A stretch of 64,000 nt of DNA from Cryptomeria japonica. Its lineage: Eukaryota; Streptophyta; Pinopsida; Cupressales; Cupressaceae. Shown piece by piece: positions 45,401-60,329 of the stretch; positions within the stretch are counted from its first letter, which is position 1, and the number at the start of each line of letters is the position of its first letter. A model generated the notes under the pieces. The model had not been told where the DNA came from. It saw nothing but the letters and a program-made list of their open reading frames with translations, and searched no databases. Location: contig NC_081405.1 of the NCBI RefSeq assembly GCF_030272615.1, forward strand, positions 20,537,047 through 20,601,046. Direction: 5' to 3'. Position numbers and translations under genes: made by a program.

Positions 45401-47538
45401 ATCTTTTCATAGTTTTAGATATGATGAGGGCTTGACAGAGATCAATCTTGGTGAGTGCTTTTTGTGCACAACAATTTAAATTTCAAAAAATCAATTAAGA
45501 AGTTATGGGAATGATTGAAGAAACTCATACAGCTTAAGCATGGCTAATAAATTCTCTTGACCATAAAGTCTCTTCAAATTTGAAGATACGATCCATCAGG
45601 ACTTGACAGAGTGATCAATCTTGGGAGTAATTCTTCTGAGAATAACAAAAAAAGTTAGATAGAACACTCGTTATCGTTAATTTGCACAACCAAGCGTTGA
45701 TGTGAATTTTAATTTCCACTTTCTTCATTGATGCCATGAAACATGTGAAAAGTATCAGGATATGCAGGCCTAGCTGCAATCTATTTAACCATGGTTGCTG
45801 AGATGTCTAGATATCTGAAAAAAATTCATTGTGCTTGTTGTGTGGTGATACTTTCTTCCATTTCCTTGTTTTGCAGATGATCAAAATGGAAGTGATAAGA
45901 CTTCGTGTTCTTGTAGCATGGATTGCTCTGCTTCTGCAGTGAGAACTAGAACCATACATGTTAGCTCACTACTATTGGCAGCAAAGAGTCCATTTTTTTA
46001 CAAGGTAAGAAGAACTTGGGCATTCCTTTAATTTGAACATTCTTTCTCCTATGGACCCTTTTTGCTTAGACCTCTATTTATAAACTTTTTTGGCACAAAT
46101 GAAGCTTTTCTCGAATGGTATGCGAGAATCAGAGCAAAGAGATGTTACTATTCATTTACGTTGTACAGGTATTTTTTCTTGATTTGTACTTTTTTTGTCA
46201 CGCTATTTTGTTATTAGCATACGTAAAGTTCCTATGGTTAATTGGAGAAAAAGTGGCATTTTGGAAATACAAAACTTCATTTGATGTTTTCTTCTGATTC
46301 TCAATTTTTAGTATACTATTTTGTTTTGGTAATAAATTGAGTTGTTTTCTATGATTGCAGAAGAAGCGGCATTTATGGATTTATTGAACTTCATTTATTG
46401 TGAAACACTCAAAGCATGCACCAGAACTGCACTGTTGAAAGTCCTAATGGTTGCAGACAAGTTTGAGGTTCTATCTTGTATGCATTTTTGTGCTGATGCT
46501 TTGCAGAGCTTATCAACGCCAGAGTCTGCATTATCAGAAAATGCAAAGGAACTTCTTATAAAGCATCTTGCAAAGAATAAAAAGTAAGGTTTCCAATTTT
46601 ATGGATTTCCTGTACGCCTTTGAGATTTAGATACCACAATGAGATGTTCTGTATCAGATGCTCTAACTCTGATTCTAATCTCATTGGTGGTTCTTACTTT
46701 GTAGTAAACTGATAATTTATGATTTTTCAGGTTTGAAGAAGAGATTATGGATCTACCTTTAGCATCCGTTGAAGATGCATTGTCAAAGGATGAATTGCAA
46801 GTTGGATCGGAAGATGTACTCTATGATATAGTTATAACCTGGGCTAGAAAACATTATCCCAATCATGAAGAGAGGAGAGAAGTCTTGTGCAATAGGCTTA
46901 GCCACTTGATACGCTTTCCACACATGACAAATAGAAAGCTTAGAAAAATACTCTCTCATAGACACAATGATTTCTTAAGTTCGTTAAATCTTGTCTCAGA
47001 GGCACTTCTGTTCAAAACAGAACCAACCCATAAAAGGAGGAATGATGCCCCAGATGGAATTCTTCGTAAGAGGTTTTGTGAAAGGTCTTACACACACAAA
47101 CCTATCAAAGTAGTGGAGTTCGATACACCCCACAGGGAATGTATGGTGTTTTGGGATATCAAGAGAGAGGACTGTTTAACACTCTTTCCTAATAACTGGC
47201 TAACTTCTCAAGCTTTCTATTTAGGAGGTGAACCATTTCGCCTTACTGCTCATTGTGGCGTGGACAATCACACTCATTTTCCTTGTTTTGGGCTGTGGCT
47301 TATGATGGAAAATAAGGATGAGGTAATCCTAGCATTGGAATATGAATTTGCTGCTCGGTCAAAGCCATCAAGTAACTTTTCTGTCAAGCTAAGTGGCATG
47401 CATAGATTTGGTTCTAAGAAGATGATTGGTTCTTCCAATCTATTTGGAATGCCTTGGAAAGTATTTGTATCTAAGAGCAATCCTTATTTCATTAACAATG
47501 TTCTTCATATGCGTTCAGTTCTTACAATGAAGACATAG
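33221..47538 (+). CDS. BTB-BACK domain protein, POB1/LRB (light-response BTB) type, five exons
   Basis: The coding exons 33221-33407, 45877-46004, 46105-46168, 46361-46583 and 46731-47538 join in phase to 469 codons. All junctions are GT-AG (donors GTATGT, GTAAGA, GTATTT, GTAAGG). The N-terminal part has FSFAFDNCYFSDRVLQIEV, typical of POB1/LRB proteins. The BTB/POZ fold starts near residue 90 (HVSSLLLAAKSPFFYKLF, MRESEQRDV, ADKFEVLSCMHFC). A BACK region follows (MDLPLASVEDAL, SEDVLYDIVITWARKHY). The C-terminal MATH-like part ends NLFGMPWKVF and FINNVLHMRSVLTMK. Arabidopsis LRB proteins are substrate adaptors of CUL3 ubiquitin ligases that act in the nucleus in phytochrome signalling; that role is inferred from family. 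Compared with the ~560-residue Arabidopsis proteins (from memory) this one is shorter. All reading frames are intact. Confidence 0.92.
34265..34342 (+). repeat. 39 bp exact tandem duplication
   Basis: TCATCTTTGACCGCAAAAAC plus 19 further bases is repeated twice head to tail. The other two large units have a single copy, so this duplication is specific to unit 1. Confidence 0.9.
34570..34739 (-). mobile_element. tRNA-derived SINE, 170 bp, with 16 bp target duplication
   Basis: TGACATATATGCAACC flanks the insert on both sides (34554-34569 and 34740-34755). On the minus strand it ends in an A-rich tail (AAGAAAAAAAA) and contains GGTTCAACTCC, a match to the Pol III B box, about 60 bases from the head. 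The corresponding position in the other large tandem units is empty, which confirms the insertion. Confidence 0.85.
37922..38586 (+). repeat. 5' LTR of element D
   Basis: Starts TGTTGAAGATATAGC and ends TTTTAACA. It holds several GGTGAAGGTGATGAGGCTGT-like short repeats (about 38040-38120). It differs from the 3' LTR at only a few percent of positions by eye. Confidence 0.93.
38587..38600 (+). other. Primer binding site of element D
   Basis: TGGTATTAGAATGG directly follows the LTR and resembles the initiator tRNA-Met site TGGTATCAGAGC with changes. Confidence 0.7.
38676..42702 (+). pseudogene. gag-pol: Copia gag-pol with stops, frameshifts and mutated integrase
   Basis: ATG at 38676. Gag has stops TAA at 38829 and TAG at 39192, then the zinc knuckle CFRCDKFGHFARDC (39378-39419). 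Protease reads WLIDSGASRNIT (39555-39590). Frames shift near 39640, at a 10 bp duplication near 40064-40083, near 40275 and near 41850. Integrase has the GAG-pre-integrase WHKRFGHLNF. Its catalytic block reads RSNNGGEY and NGVAKRKNR where the family has DNGGEY and AERKNR, so two of three acidic residues are lost. RT keeps LYVDDLFLTG (41749-41778). RNase H reads AQSTAEAEYVA and ends at 42702. The element cannot move by itself. Confidence 0.93.
42719..42862 (+). repeat. Three tandem units of 47 bp before the 3' LTR of element D
   Basis: Units begin near 42720, 42767 and 42814 with GAGTTCTTCTCT and contain AGAGAAGTTCGAGGTGAAAT. Each can form a hairpin from TTCTTCTCT and AGAGAAG. They lie between the gag-pol stop codon and the polypurine tract. 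Confidence 0.9.
43087..43751 (+). repeat. 3' LTR of element D
   Basis: Starts TGTTGAAGATATAGC directly after AAGAGGGAG (polypurine tract, 43078-43086) and ends TTTTAACA. Followed by the target duplication ACATC. Confidence 0.93.
44549..45257. mobile_element. Non-autonomous hAT-like DNA transposon, 709 bp
   Basis: Terminal inverted repeats CTAAGTTGCCA and TGGTAACTTAG (one mismatch over 11). An exact 8 bp duplication CTTTGGAC lies on both sides (44541-44548 and 45258-45265). Eight-base duplications are the hallmark of hAT elements. The ends are GC-rich with GGGTTTGGG and GGGTTC words, and the middle is AT-rich. No transposase is encoded. Confidence 0.8.
45266..45876 (+). other. Rest of intron 1
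   Basis: No repeat or gene recognised. Two loosely similar stretches (about 45330-45440 and 45510-45610, both with TTCTCTYGA and CTTGACAGAG words) suggest an old duplication. Confidence 0.5.
45877..46004 (+). CDS. BTB gene exon 2
   Basis: 128 bp. Completes the codon split by intron 1 and encodes a short Ser/Cys-rich linker and the start of the BTB fold (HVSSLLLAAKSPFFYK). Donor GTAAGA. Confidence 0.9.
46105..46168 (+). CDS. BTB gene exon 3
   Basis: 64 bp, encoding LFSNGMRESEQRDVTIHLRCT. The acceptor AAATGAAG lacks a strong pyrimidine tract next to it, but phase and family match fix it. Donor GTATTT. Confidence 0.88.
46361..46583 (+). CDS. BTB gene exon 4
   Basis: 223 bp, encoding the rest of the BTB fold (MDLLNFIYCETL, VLMVADKFEVLSCMHFCADAL) and the linker to BACK. 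Acceptor ATGATTGCAG, donor GTAAGG. Confidence 0.92.
46731..47538 (+). CDS. BTB gene exon 5
   Basis: 808 bp up to TAG at 47536-47538. Encodes BACK (LQVGSEDVLYDIVITWAR, IRFPHMTNRKLRKIL) and the C-terminal MATH-like region. Acceptor ATTTTTCAG. Confidence 0.95.
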
Positions 47539-51813
<4,275 letters not shown>

Positions 51814-52149
51814 ATGATCTTGAATAGTATTATGTTCTAAAACCTCTCATTTGAATGTTCATTAAGGATTATCACTTGTCAATTTCTATTAAAAAAATGA
51901 AATATCTTAGTAACATAACTCCTATTTGATGGTGATAAATAGAGACATAAATATAAGACAAAATGAAGACCATGTATTACAAACTATATGAAGATCATTT
52001 TTTCATAATTCTTAATCCTAGTGTTTTAAAAATTACACTTTACACAAGATCTTATAAAAAAATTGTTGTAGTTTGACACTCTTTAAATCATCCTCCCCTA
52101 GATTCATTAAATGATGTGCATAGGTCTTATATAAAATAATACTTTTACC

Positions 52150-52315
52150 CATCTTTGATGTGGGTTACTAGCTATTCTGCTAGTGTGTTGTAAGTGGCTT
52201 GTTTTGGCCTTTGTTGTCAGAGGCTTTTTATCGACCAATTGTTGTAGCATTTTTGGCTTTGTCTCTGTATAAGGTCAAGACCCTTGTTTTGTTGCTTTTA
52301 ATATAAAAATACATA
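52150..52315 (+). repeat. Probable 3' end of a LINE
   Basis: The stretch ends GGTCAAGACCCTTGTTTTG and then TTGCTTTTAATATAAAAATA, the kind of 3' tail seen on plant LINEs. No coding part remains and no target duplication was found. Confidence 0.4.
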
Positions 52316-52678
52316 ATACTTTTACAAGGGAAAATTTTAGAAAGAGAAGAATGTATAATATACACAATTGATTTATACATATAATGCCTAAAGATCTTAT
52401 GTTATGCCTATAAAATTTTATATCTAAGATTAGTCACTAAAAGTGTCATTATCATGCACATCCCCTAAAACCAATAATTGATCTCAATGTGGAGGATTTG
52501 GTATTGCACAAATGATTGCTAGGATGCCAATTTAATCCTTTTTTATCATAATATATCTTTCACCAATTAAATGACCAAAACTAGAGAGAATTTTTATGAA
52601 AGGTAACTTTCCCTTAAATGAAGTTCATATGAAATTCAATGTGCTTTATTTTTATAAGTATAAGTCTCCAGTAAGAAC

Positions 52679-53862
52679 TGTTAAGATAACCGGTGAACAA
52701 CTGAAAGGGGGGGGGGGGGGGGGGGGTGGGTGAATCACTTGTTAACAGATTATGAAACTTTAAGCACACAAAACCTTTTACCGGAATGCATTAATCGAAT
52801 ACCAAAATAACAGATATATCAATTAAACACAAGCATAAATCATAAACCAATTACCATGCATCCACAACACATAACACCAAGATTTGTACGTGGAAAAACC
52901 ACGGTGGGAAGCCTACCCACGATTAGATAATACTTCTGCAGTAAGTATGTGATTACAATAAGGGCTTGCACATGCAGGAAGGCCAACAACCTAGAGCACA
53001 TTGCTCATCACAAAGGAGCCTCACTTGCTACAAAAGAAGTCCAGACTACAATCCGGAAATAAGAATGAACTGCAAGAATAACATCTCCTATGCCTGAGTA
53101 CAGTTCCGGTTAAGCTCAATACTGGAGGTGTTAAATCTCTTACACAAACCCAATTCGATCACCTATGATCGACCAAACCTTCTGCATATGATTACAACTT
53201 TATTCGCACACAGATAATCCCATAACTAGAATCCCATGCCATGATCTACAAAGAGATCTTACATGATATTTATACCAACCCGGGACCTAAACAATTAGGT
53301 CAGTCACCTAAAAGATAATACAATAGATATGTTACATAAACCCACAAATCAATGATAAACCAAGTTGGCCCAAGACCGAAACAATATTAACCAAACAATA
53401 ATTCCAACCAGTAACACATCGGGAGCATCCACCAACACGTTACATAAACTGGTCCATAACCTAGTAGAATAACATTAGGTCCGGTGCTAAATGCAACACC
53501 ACCGATCAACTAGAACACAAACATGATAACCATTAGCATCCTGAAAACCTTCTAGAAGCCACACCAACACCACTTATCAAATTCATCAAAAGATCTTCAT
53601 CAAAGCTTTGTCCGTAAAACCCTTACCAGTAACCAAAAGGCTTACTAGAACATATGATAGCTTCCAGATCACCATATCCTGAACCAACTGAGTGTGACAA
53701 GCATTTGAATCACATGAATGACTGAACCAAGCTAATTCCACCAATCCGAATATACCGGAGACAAATCTCCTGATCATCATCAAAGTCCAACCACTCTACT
53801 GGAATCTGGTAGACAACCAAGTAAGCTAGTGTTGACATCAATGACAAAACATCAATGCAACA
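52679..53862 (-). repeat. LTR-like block of a copia-type element, minus orientation
   Basis: The ends are TGTTAAGATAACCGG and CAATGCAACA, so TGTT...AACA. On the minus strand a TATA box GGTATAAATATC lies at about 53264-53275. GTACGTGGAAAAACCACGG near 52888 is a word seen in copia LTRs, from memory. No matching target duplication was found, so the ends remain uncertain. A 20-base G tract lies near the low end. Confidence 0.5.
52707..52726 (+). repeat. Poly(G) tract, 20 bases
   Basis: Twenty G in a row, then TGGGTG. It may form a G-quadruplex. Its exact length is uncertain in any sequencing data. Confidence 0.9.
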
Positions 53863-54489
53863 CATAATCAATTCCTCCAAATTGCCAACAAGAAAAAATA
53901 GTTTTTACTATCATATAATAAAGTGATATTTTTACTAGCACCTAGATGAAACTTTTCTACTAGTCTCCTAAGTGACATTGACTCTTTTATAGTCAACCTT
54001 TGATTAAAGAGATATAGAAGGAAGACATTTAAATACACTCCATCTATGTGATAGCCTTGAACCATATTTTGACAACATATCTTTAAAAGACTTTTTTAGT
54101 TCCTTAGATCAAATAGATATAATATTGTATAAAAACTGAGTACACATAATTCACATATATATTAAAGAGTTATAGATGGTGGTCATTCAAGTATATTTTA
54201 TTTATATGATAGTAATAGACTATATTTTAAAGGCATATATAGATGTAGATTTCTCATTAATAGGATCACCAATATAGTTAGTAACACAATAATCAAAATC
54301 AAATTAAATTTTGGTATGAGAATAATAAAGACCATAATTACTTATACTCTTAATAATATCTTAATGCCGTTTTAAATGGTTCATATAAATTTTTACATAG
54401 ATATAGATGTAAAGCCTATTATATAAGTATTTTAGATATTGTTATCTTTATAGAATTCGTCTATTTTTTTGGACGATTCTAAGGTTTTC

Positions 54490-55376
54490 TATTAGAAATT
54501 AGGATGTTGGGATAGTAATCATTACAAACAAAATATACAATAAATGAAATCAGAGTCATGTTGGTCGTTCGGCGGGTCAGCGCCTCATGTGGATTCGTGA
54601 CATGGCTTTCTCCCGCCTCCCGTGGATCCTTAACTCTGGCCGCACGCCCGTTCACTGACAGTTTGAGCTTTTGGTGTAACGACAACAATGATTCCAACAA
54701 ATGGTATCAGAGCGCCAGGTCATAGGTTTGAATCCTTGGAGTTGCCCCTGAAATCCTTAGTAGTCACTGAGGGGGGGATTGTTGGCCGTTCGGCGGGTCA
54801 GTGCCTCCTGTGGATTCGTGACATGGCTTTCTCCCGTCTCCCGTGGATCCTTAACTCTGGCCACACGCCCGTTCACTGACAATTCGAGCTTTTGGTGTAA
54901 CGACAACAATGATTCCAACAAGTCATACATGCATAAATGTACGCATTACACAAGATATACATTGGGAAAACCCTTTCAGGTAAAAGAACCCCATAAAAGC
55001 ATCATTTTATTAAAACTTACAACATATAGTCTATAACAAAATAGACTTGAACCTAGGGATACTTCTCCAATACTTCCACATGGCCAATAGTACCTCTTGT
55101 GCATAGTGATACAACTCATTATAAATCTCCAAATTCTTCACTCTCTCAAGTAAGAGAGAACCTCCTTAAATATAGGAAGAAGGGTGGCTTCACCAGTAAT
55201 GCCTTTTCAATAACCCTCAATCATAAATAATTAATAATATAATAGTTATTAAATTCTAGTTATTTCAAATGGGATATGCTTAATAAAGCATATGATATAT
55301 AAGGTTTTATAACCTTATATTAGAACAATATATAAATGTTAAAAGGTATTAACCCTAATAACATTATGTTCTAACA
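54490..55376 (-). repeat. 3' LTR of element E, 520 bp plus the TRIM insertion
   Basis: It aligns by eye along its whole length with 58339-58844 once the TRIM and its duplication are removed. Shared words include AATCATTACAAACAAAATAT, CACAAGATATACAT and CTTGAACCTAGGGATACT. On the minus strand AAGGGGAG precedes the TGTTAGAACA start. Confidence 0.8.
54559..54920 (+). mobile_element. Complete TRIM (miniature LTR retrotransposon), 362 bp
   Basis: Two 141 bp LTRs (54559-54699 and 54780-54920) start TGTTGG and end CCAACA. They flank an 80 bp interior with a perfect initiator tRNA-Met primer site TGGTATCAGAGC (54702-54713) and a polypurine tract GAGGGGGGGAT (54769-54779). AGTCA flanks the element on both sides (54554-54558 and 54921-54925). 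The homologous LTR at 58339-58844 is empty at this position. The LTRs differ at seven positions. No coding capacity, so it would need an autonomous partner. Confidence 0.95.
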
Positions 55377-58338
55377 CTCCCCTTAATGTTAATAGGGGCT
55401 ATCACATGTCAATTTCCATAAAAGAAAAAAATTAACTACCCTGGTATCATAGGCCTTCTTTGACAATGCTAAATAGGGAAACAAATATATGCCAACATGA
55501 AGGTCATGCATTCTAGACTACATGAAAGTCATCTTGTCATAATTTATAATTCCATTGTTTTAAAAATGATGCTATGAGGTCTTATCAAAAATTATATTGG
55601 AGCCATGGTTTCCTCAAATTAGCCTCTTCCCAAGCTCATTAAATAGTGGCCATAGGTCTTATATAATACAATGCTTTTACAAGTGAAAGATTTACAAATA
55701 GAAGAATTTACAATATGCCCATAAGACTTAAAAATGCACAAAGAACTTACTAGTGCCTAAAGGTCTTACAGTATGCTTATTAGGACTTTCCTATTCTAGA
55801 ATTACTTCATTAAAAATGCCCAAAGGACTTACTAATGCCCAAAGGTCTTATGGTTTGCATGTTAGGACTTGCTTATGCCAGAATGACTTACATTTAGGAT
55901 TTGGCCACCAAGTGGTGTCATTGATATGTGCACTCCCTCTTGATGGCATCACCTATGGCCAAGAATTGATCTTAATTTGAAGCATGCAATTCCTAAAGGT
56001 CCTATGTCTATTAGGTCTTAAACATCTAGGATTTAGCCACTAGGTGGTGTCATGTACACTTCTTGTAAATGGCACCACCTTAAATCCAATCACTGCACAT
56101 AGATTTTAATAAGAAATGGCTAAGATTCCAATATATAAGATGCACCCATGATCTTAAATGTGTTTTTATGATGGATCTAAAGAGAACTTTTATAGTGAAA
56201 TACTCTAAAGTGAGGTGCCCATGATCTTCAATGTACTTTTCGCTTTTTAAAATGATATTCTATGGAAGGAGTAAAATATCTTCAATTAAGATGCTACTTT
56301 TACACGTATCCAGTTGAACTCTTCCAAAAATCTTCAAAGCCATATTAATTTTTCAAGAGCTACTTTTGTATTTCACCCTTGTGAATCAAAGAAAAAATAG
56401 AAGATAGATTTTTTATTGAAGTATTGCACCATCCATGTAATAGCACTTGCACAATTATTTTGAAGACATGGTCTATGATAGATTTCCTATAATTAGAATC
56501 ACCAACATAATTAGTATCGCGATAATAAAAAATTGATTCATGGTGTAGAAATAAAAAGACTATAATAAAATGTGTATTTTTCATTTCCAAGGAGGATGAA
56601 GTATTCCACATAATGTAGTCACATTGATTAGTATGAATAATTTGTTAGGCTCCATTCCAAAAGAAATAGCTACGATACTAAACATATAGTAATGATTCAT
56701 AAAAAAATCAAGCAACAAGTGAGCTATCATTTCTAGGTTGTTCCCCAGACAGTTTATTAGGGTGATAGCCATCCATTATAAGTAGGTGATTTACACCCAA
56801 CAATTTAGATGATATTTAGATCTCATTTGAAAAAAAAGAAATTAAGGTAACACTCAAGTGAGAAATTAAGCAATTGTAGCCAAAAGATGCTTTAAATTTA
56901 TGCAATTTTATTTTGTGTACAGACGTGTACGAATTTAAAAAAAATTCTCTAACGATTAAAAACCATCCAAATGTATAAATGATGCATCCCTTATCTAATT
57001 TGTTTAAGCTTTGCACTTAGAGGTCTTTCCAATACATTTCATGATCAATTCACTGAAAAGAAATCTTTAACATCTTACACATTCAATATACTCGTTATAC
57101 TTTCTTCAAAATATAATGATATCAATGACAAAAATATCAACACAATAAATTATTTACAAAATCAAAATTCAAATGATTAATATATTTGACAAATTTATTA
57201 GGTGTTTGAAAACAATGAAAGACAATTAAAATTACATTTTCTTTAATGTGTTCCATTGCAATTATCTATAATTGAAATCCTATGGCCAAATGATGAGTAC
57301 TCCATCCAAGTTATCTCCAAACAATGTGAAGGATTACTTAGAAATTATTTTTCAGTAAATATAACCATACATTTGTGATTTAATTAGAGTAATTTTAATA
57401 ACTAGTCCTAGTAAATGCTAAGAGACAACTAACTAGTTTCAAAGAAACCATTAGTAGTCAACTAGCCACAAAGAAAATGCCGAAGGTTGTAAAGTTCAAT
57501 AAATTAAATTAGAGGCTTAAAAAAGCATCAATGACATAATGAATTTTAATTACCCCTATGAAGAGACATGTCCATTAGCTTTTCTAGAGATTTTGTTCTA
57601 TTAAATAGACCTTGATTAGAAGGTACTTGAATATAACATTTAGAAAATTATAATAGATATTTATGGTTAATAAAATTCATGATTATTTATTTCTAATTTT
57701 AAAATATTTGATGTATAATCAATTATGACTTAATGAAATATGGGTTGATGTTTAAAGATATAATACAATTGTAGATATAAATAGTATTATATAATAAATT
57801 TATGTGGAATTTCATATAATTGTTTACTTTTTTAAATGGCTTAAAAAATTTAGACAGTTATAATTTTTGTTTTGTTTTGAAAATGGTGTTTAAAGTATAC
57901 AAGATGAACAACTTTTGAAAGGTCAAGCTTTTCACTTGCATTCTATACCATAAAAGAGTAGATATTAGATATTCTTGAAAGGTTTTGATTTTTTTACAAG
58001 AATATTGAAATTCTATCATAATAGAATAATTTAAAATTAATTAGATTATGAAATATAATAGAAAAAAATAAACATCATACATTATCGATTATGTATCTAT
58101 AATTGAACTTTTCCACAATGAAACCCAATCTTATCTAGATGAATCATATTCAAATTGTGTCATATAAATACCTAATATAAATGGATTCCAAGCTTTTTCA
58201 AGTCAATCTATACCTTTCACAAACCTTAAAAAATATTGTGGTGAACTTAATCCAAACATGATGATACAAGCAATTCAACAAATAAATTAAATGTTAAAAT
58301 TAGAAATGATTAGTATGAGCTAACCTACTTTGATACCA
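55377..58338 (-). other. Internal region of element E, coding relics only
   Basis: About 3 kb, AT-rich. Short repeated phrases such as CCTAAAGGTCTTA and GATTTAGCCACTA(A)GTGGTGTCA recur near 55760-56060. The only protein-like patch is the RNase H relic near 56360-56610. No gag or RT is recognisable. Confidence 0.6.
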
Positions 58339-58844
58339 TGTTAAAAATTAGGATCTTAGGATACTAATCATTACAAACAAAATATAAAATAAATGATGAG
58401 AATCATGCATGCATAAATGTACACATTACACAAGATATACATGAGAAAACCCTTTTAGATAAAAAAAACTCTATAAAACATCATTTTCCTAAAACACTTA
58501 CAAAATATAGTCTGTAACGAAATAGACTTGAACCTAGGGATACTCCTCCAATACTTCCACATGACCAATAATGCTTCTTGTGCATAGTGATACAACTCAC
58601 TATAAATCTCAAAATTCCCTGCTATCTCAAATGAGAGAGAACCTCTTTAAATATAGGAGAAAGGGTGGCTTCACTAGTCACACCTTTTCAATAACCTCCA
58701 TTCATAAATAATTAATAATCTAATAGTTATTTCAAATGGGATATGCTTAATTAAGCATATAATATATAAGGTTTTATAACCTTATATTAGAACAATATAT
58801 AAACATTATAAGTGTATGACCTCTGATAACAATATGTTCTAACA
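58339..58844 (-). repeat. 5' LTR of element E, 506 bp
   Basis: Plus-strand ends TGTTAAAAATTAGG and GTTCTAACA. The primer binding site abuts its low-coordinate end. Confidence 0.8.
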
Positions 58845-58849
58845 TTCTC

Positions 58850-60189
58850 TCAATACCAATCTTTAATAGGCACACCAACAAATTTGAAATGCATTTGCGT
58901 TTCTCATGTAAGTAACTTTGTATACTTTGCTTCAAGATATTTTTAAGTAATCCTAGAATATAGGTAATCCAAATGATAAAGAGAATTGTTTTTTAATATT
59001 TGATTGATTTACTTATAATAAGTTGTCTATATATGATATACATATAACTTTTAGTCATAAATTTAACTCAATACCCCCAAAAATGATGAACAATCCATCC
59101 TCTTTTAACAAGATCATTAAGGTATGTGATTGTCACAAACATAAGTAGGTATGAATTTTATGCTTTTAAGTATAGGTAGTCATCTATTAATTATATGATA
59201 AAAGATCTATAAAAAGTCTCTAAGAAATAATTGAGCTTTCTTTTCTAGGTTTGCTTCTCAAAACAATTCATCATGGTGATCAATGGCCATTACAAGTAGG
59301 TGCATGCCATACCCAAAAAGTGGAAGAAGAATGGTAAATGTTTGGTATAATGCAATGAAATAATTGTAACTATCATCCACTAGTACTCCATAGGACATTG
59401 TGAAGGTAATAGTCAATTGTTTGATGCGGGAATGTAATTTGTGTTAAAATTTATTAAACTATAGGGTTAATTATTTGGCATGAGATTAATATATGTGATA
59501 TGATTTTCTCTTAGATAAATTTTATCCTTTTCATCAATTAAGTATATTTTCATGTAAAAGTTGGAGGAATTTAGTAAGTTAATTTTTCAAAAAATATACA
59601 ATATACGATATTGTGGTTGGATACCACTAACTTGTGCACATATTTACCATTCGTCATACTCCAATATACAAAAAATGTAACCCTACAACCATACGAGATC
59701 CCAAGCTACCAACCGTGAACAAGATACTTAGGTAAAATCATCAATTCCCATGTGCATCGCCATCATAACAACATATACATTTTAGATGTCAAAAAACAAA
59801 CAAAAAAACCCATACTATTTCTTAGTTTGTTTTCTTTTTTATAGTTGGCCACTCCCTTAGTTATCATCTTTGCCAAATTACAATTTCTTCTTTGACTTCC
59901 TTTGTACATAAGTGTCCACAACTCTTTGCTCTACCTCCCTATCACGCAAGTACTCCTTAATGTAATTCCAACCCAATTGAACTTCAACTCGGTTGTCCTC
60001 CTTGTCACTCACTACACTATACAATAGAAATGGGTGTAATGGAGTGGTAAACTCTACAATATGGAGCCAATCTCTACCATGAGTTGAATTCCTCACCTAG
60101 AATGGAAATGAAATTAACACCTCCAATTTGTAACACCATTCACCCTTCACACATGGGTTCATTATCCAACCCACGTCATCTTTTCCACC
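58850..60189. other. No gene recognised
   Basis: AT-rich, short frames only. It includes sequence similar in style to decayed copia interiors but nothing that can be assigned. Confidence 0.4.
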
Positions 60190-60320
60190 TAGTTCTATAT
60201 ACTAGGAAAGGAACATGGAGGCATTTTCAACAAGATTTTGAGCACCCATCGCCAAAATATTCCCCATCCAATCTCGTGCTACACACCCTACTTGGTGCAG
60301 GAGCACCTTCACAATTTTGG
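60190..60320 (-). pseudogene. LINE RNase H fragment
   Basis: The minus strand encodes VGCVARDWMGNILAMGAQNL, matching the strand after the first catalytic Asp in LINE RNase H domains. The rest is lost. A weak but specific match. Confidence 0.5.
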
Positions 60321-60329
60321 CTTGTTTGA

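Larger units (their letters stand above)
33408..45876 (+). other. Intron 1 of the BTB gene, 12,469 bp
   Basis: Donor GTATGT, acceptor TTGTTTTGCAG. It contains three large tandem units, a SINE, a LINE with a nested copia element and a hAT-like element. It accounts for almost 90 percent of the gene length. Confidence 0.85.
54490..58844 (-). mobile_element. Element E: copia-type retrotransposon, minus strand, with nested TRIM
   Basis: 5' LTR at 58339-58844, primer site at 58328-58338 (minus-strand TGGTATCAAAG), internal region 55377-58338, 3' LTR at 54490-55376. The flanks TTTTC (54485-54489) and TTCTC (58845-58849) match at four of five bases and fit a target duplication. The internal region is only about 3 kb and heavily decayed. 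A copia RNase H-like patch (YRKSIIDHVFKI) is encoded on the minus strand near 56520-56470. Confidence 0.75.

Noticed and set aside
52674-53870. A complete solo LTR with target duplication
   Set aside because: AGAAC on the left is not matched on the right at any plausible end, so only an LTR-like block is claimed.
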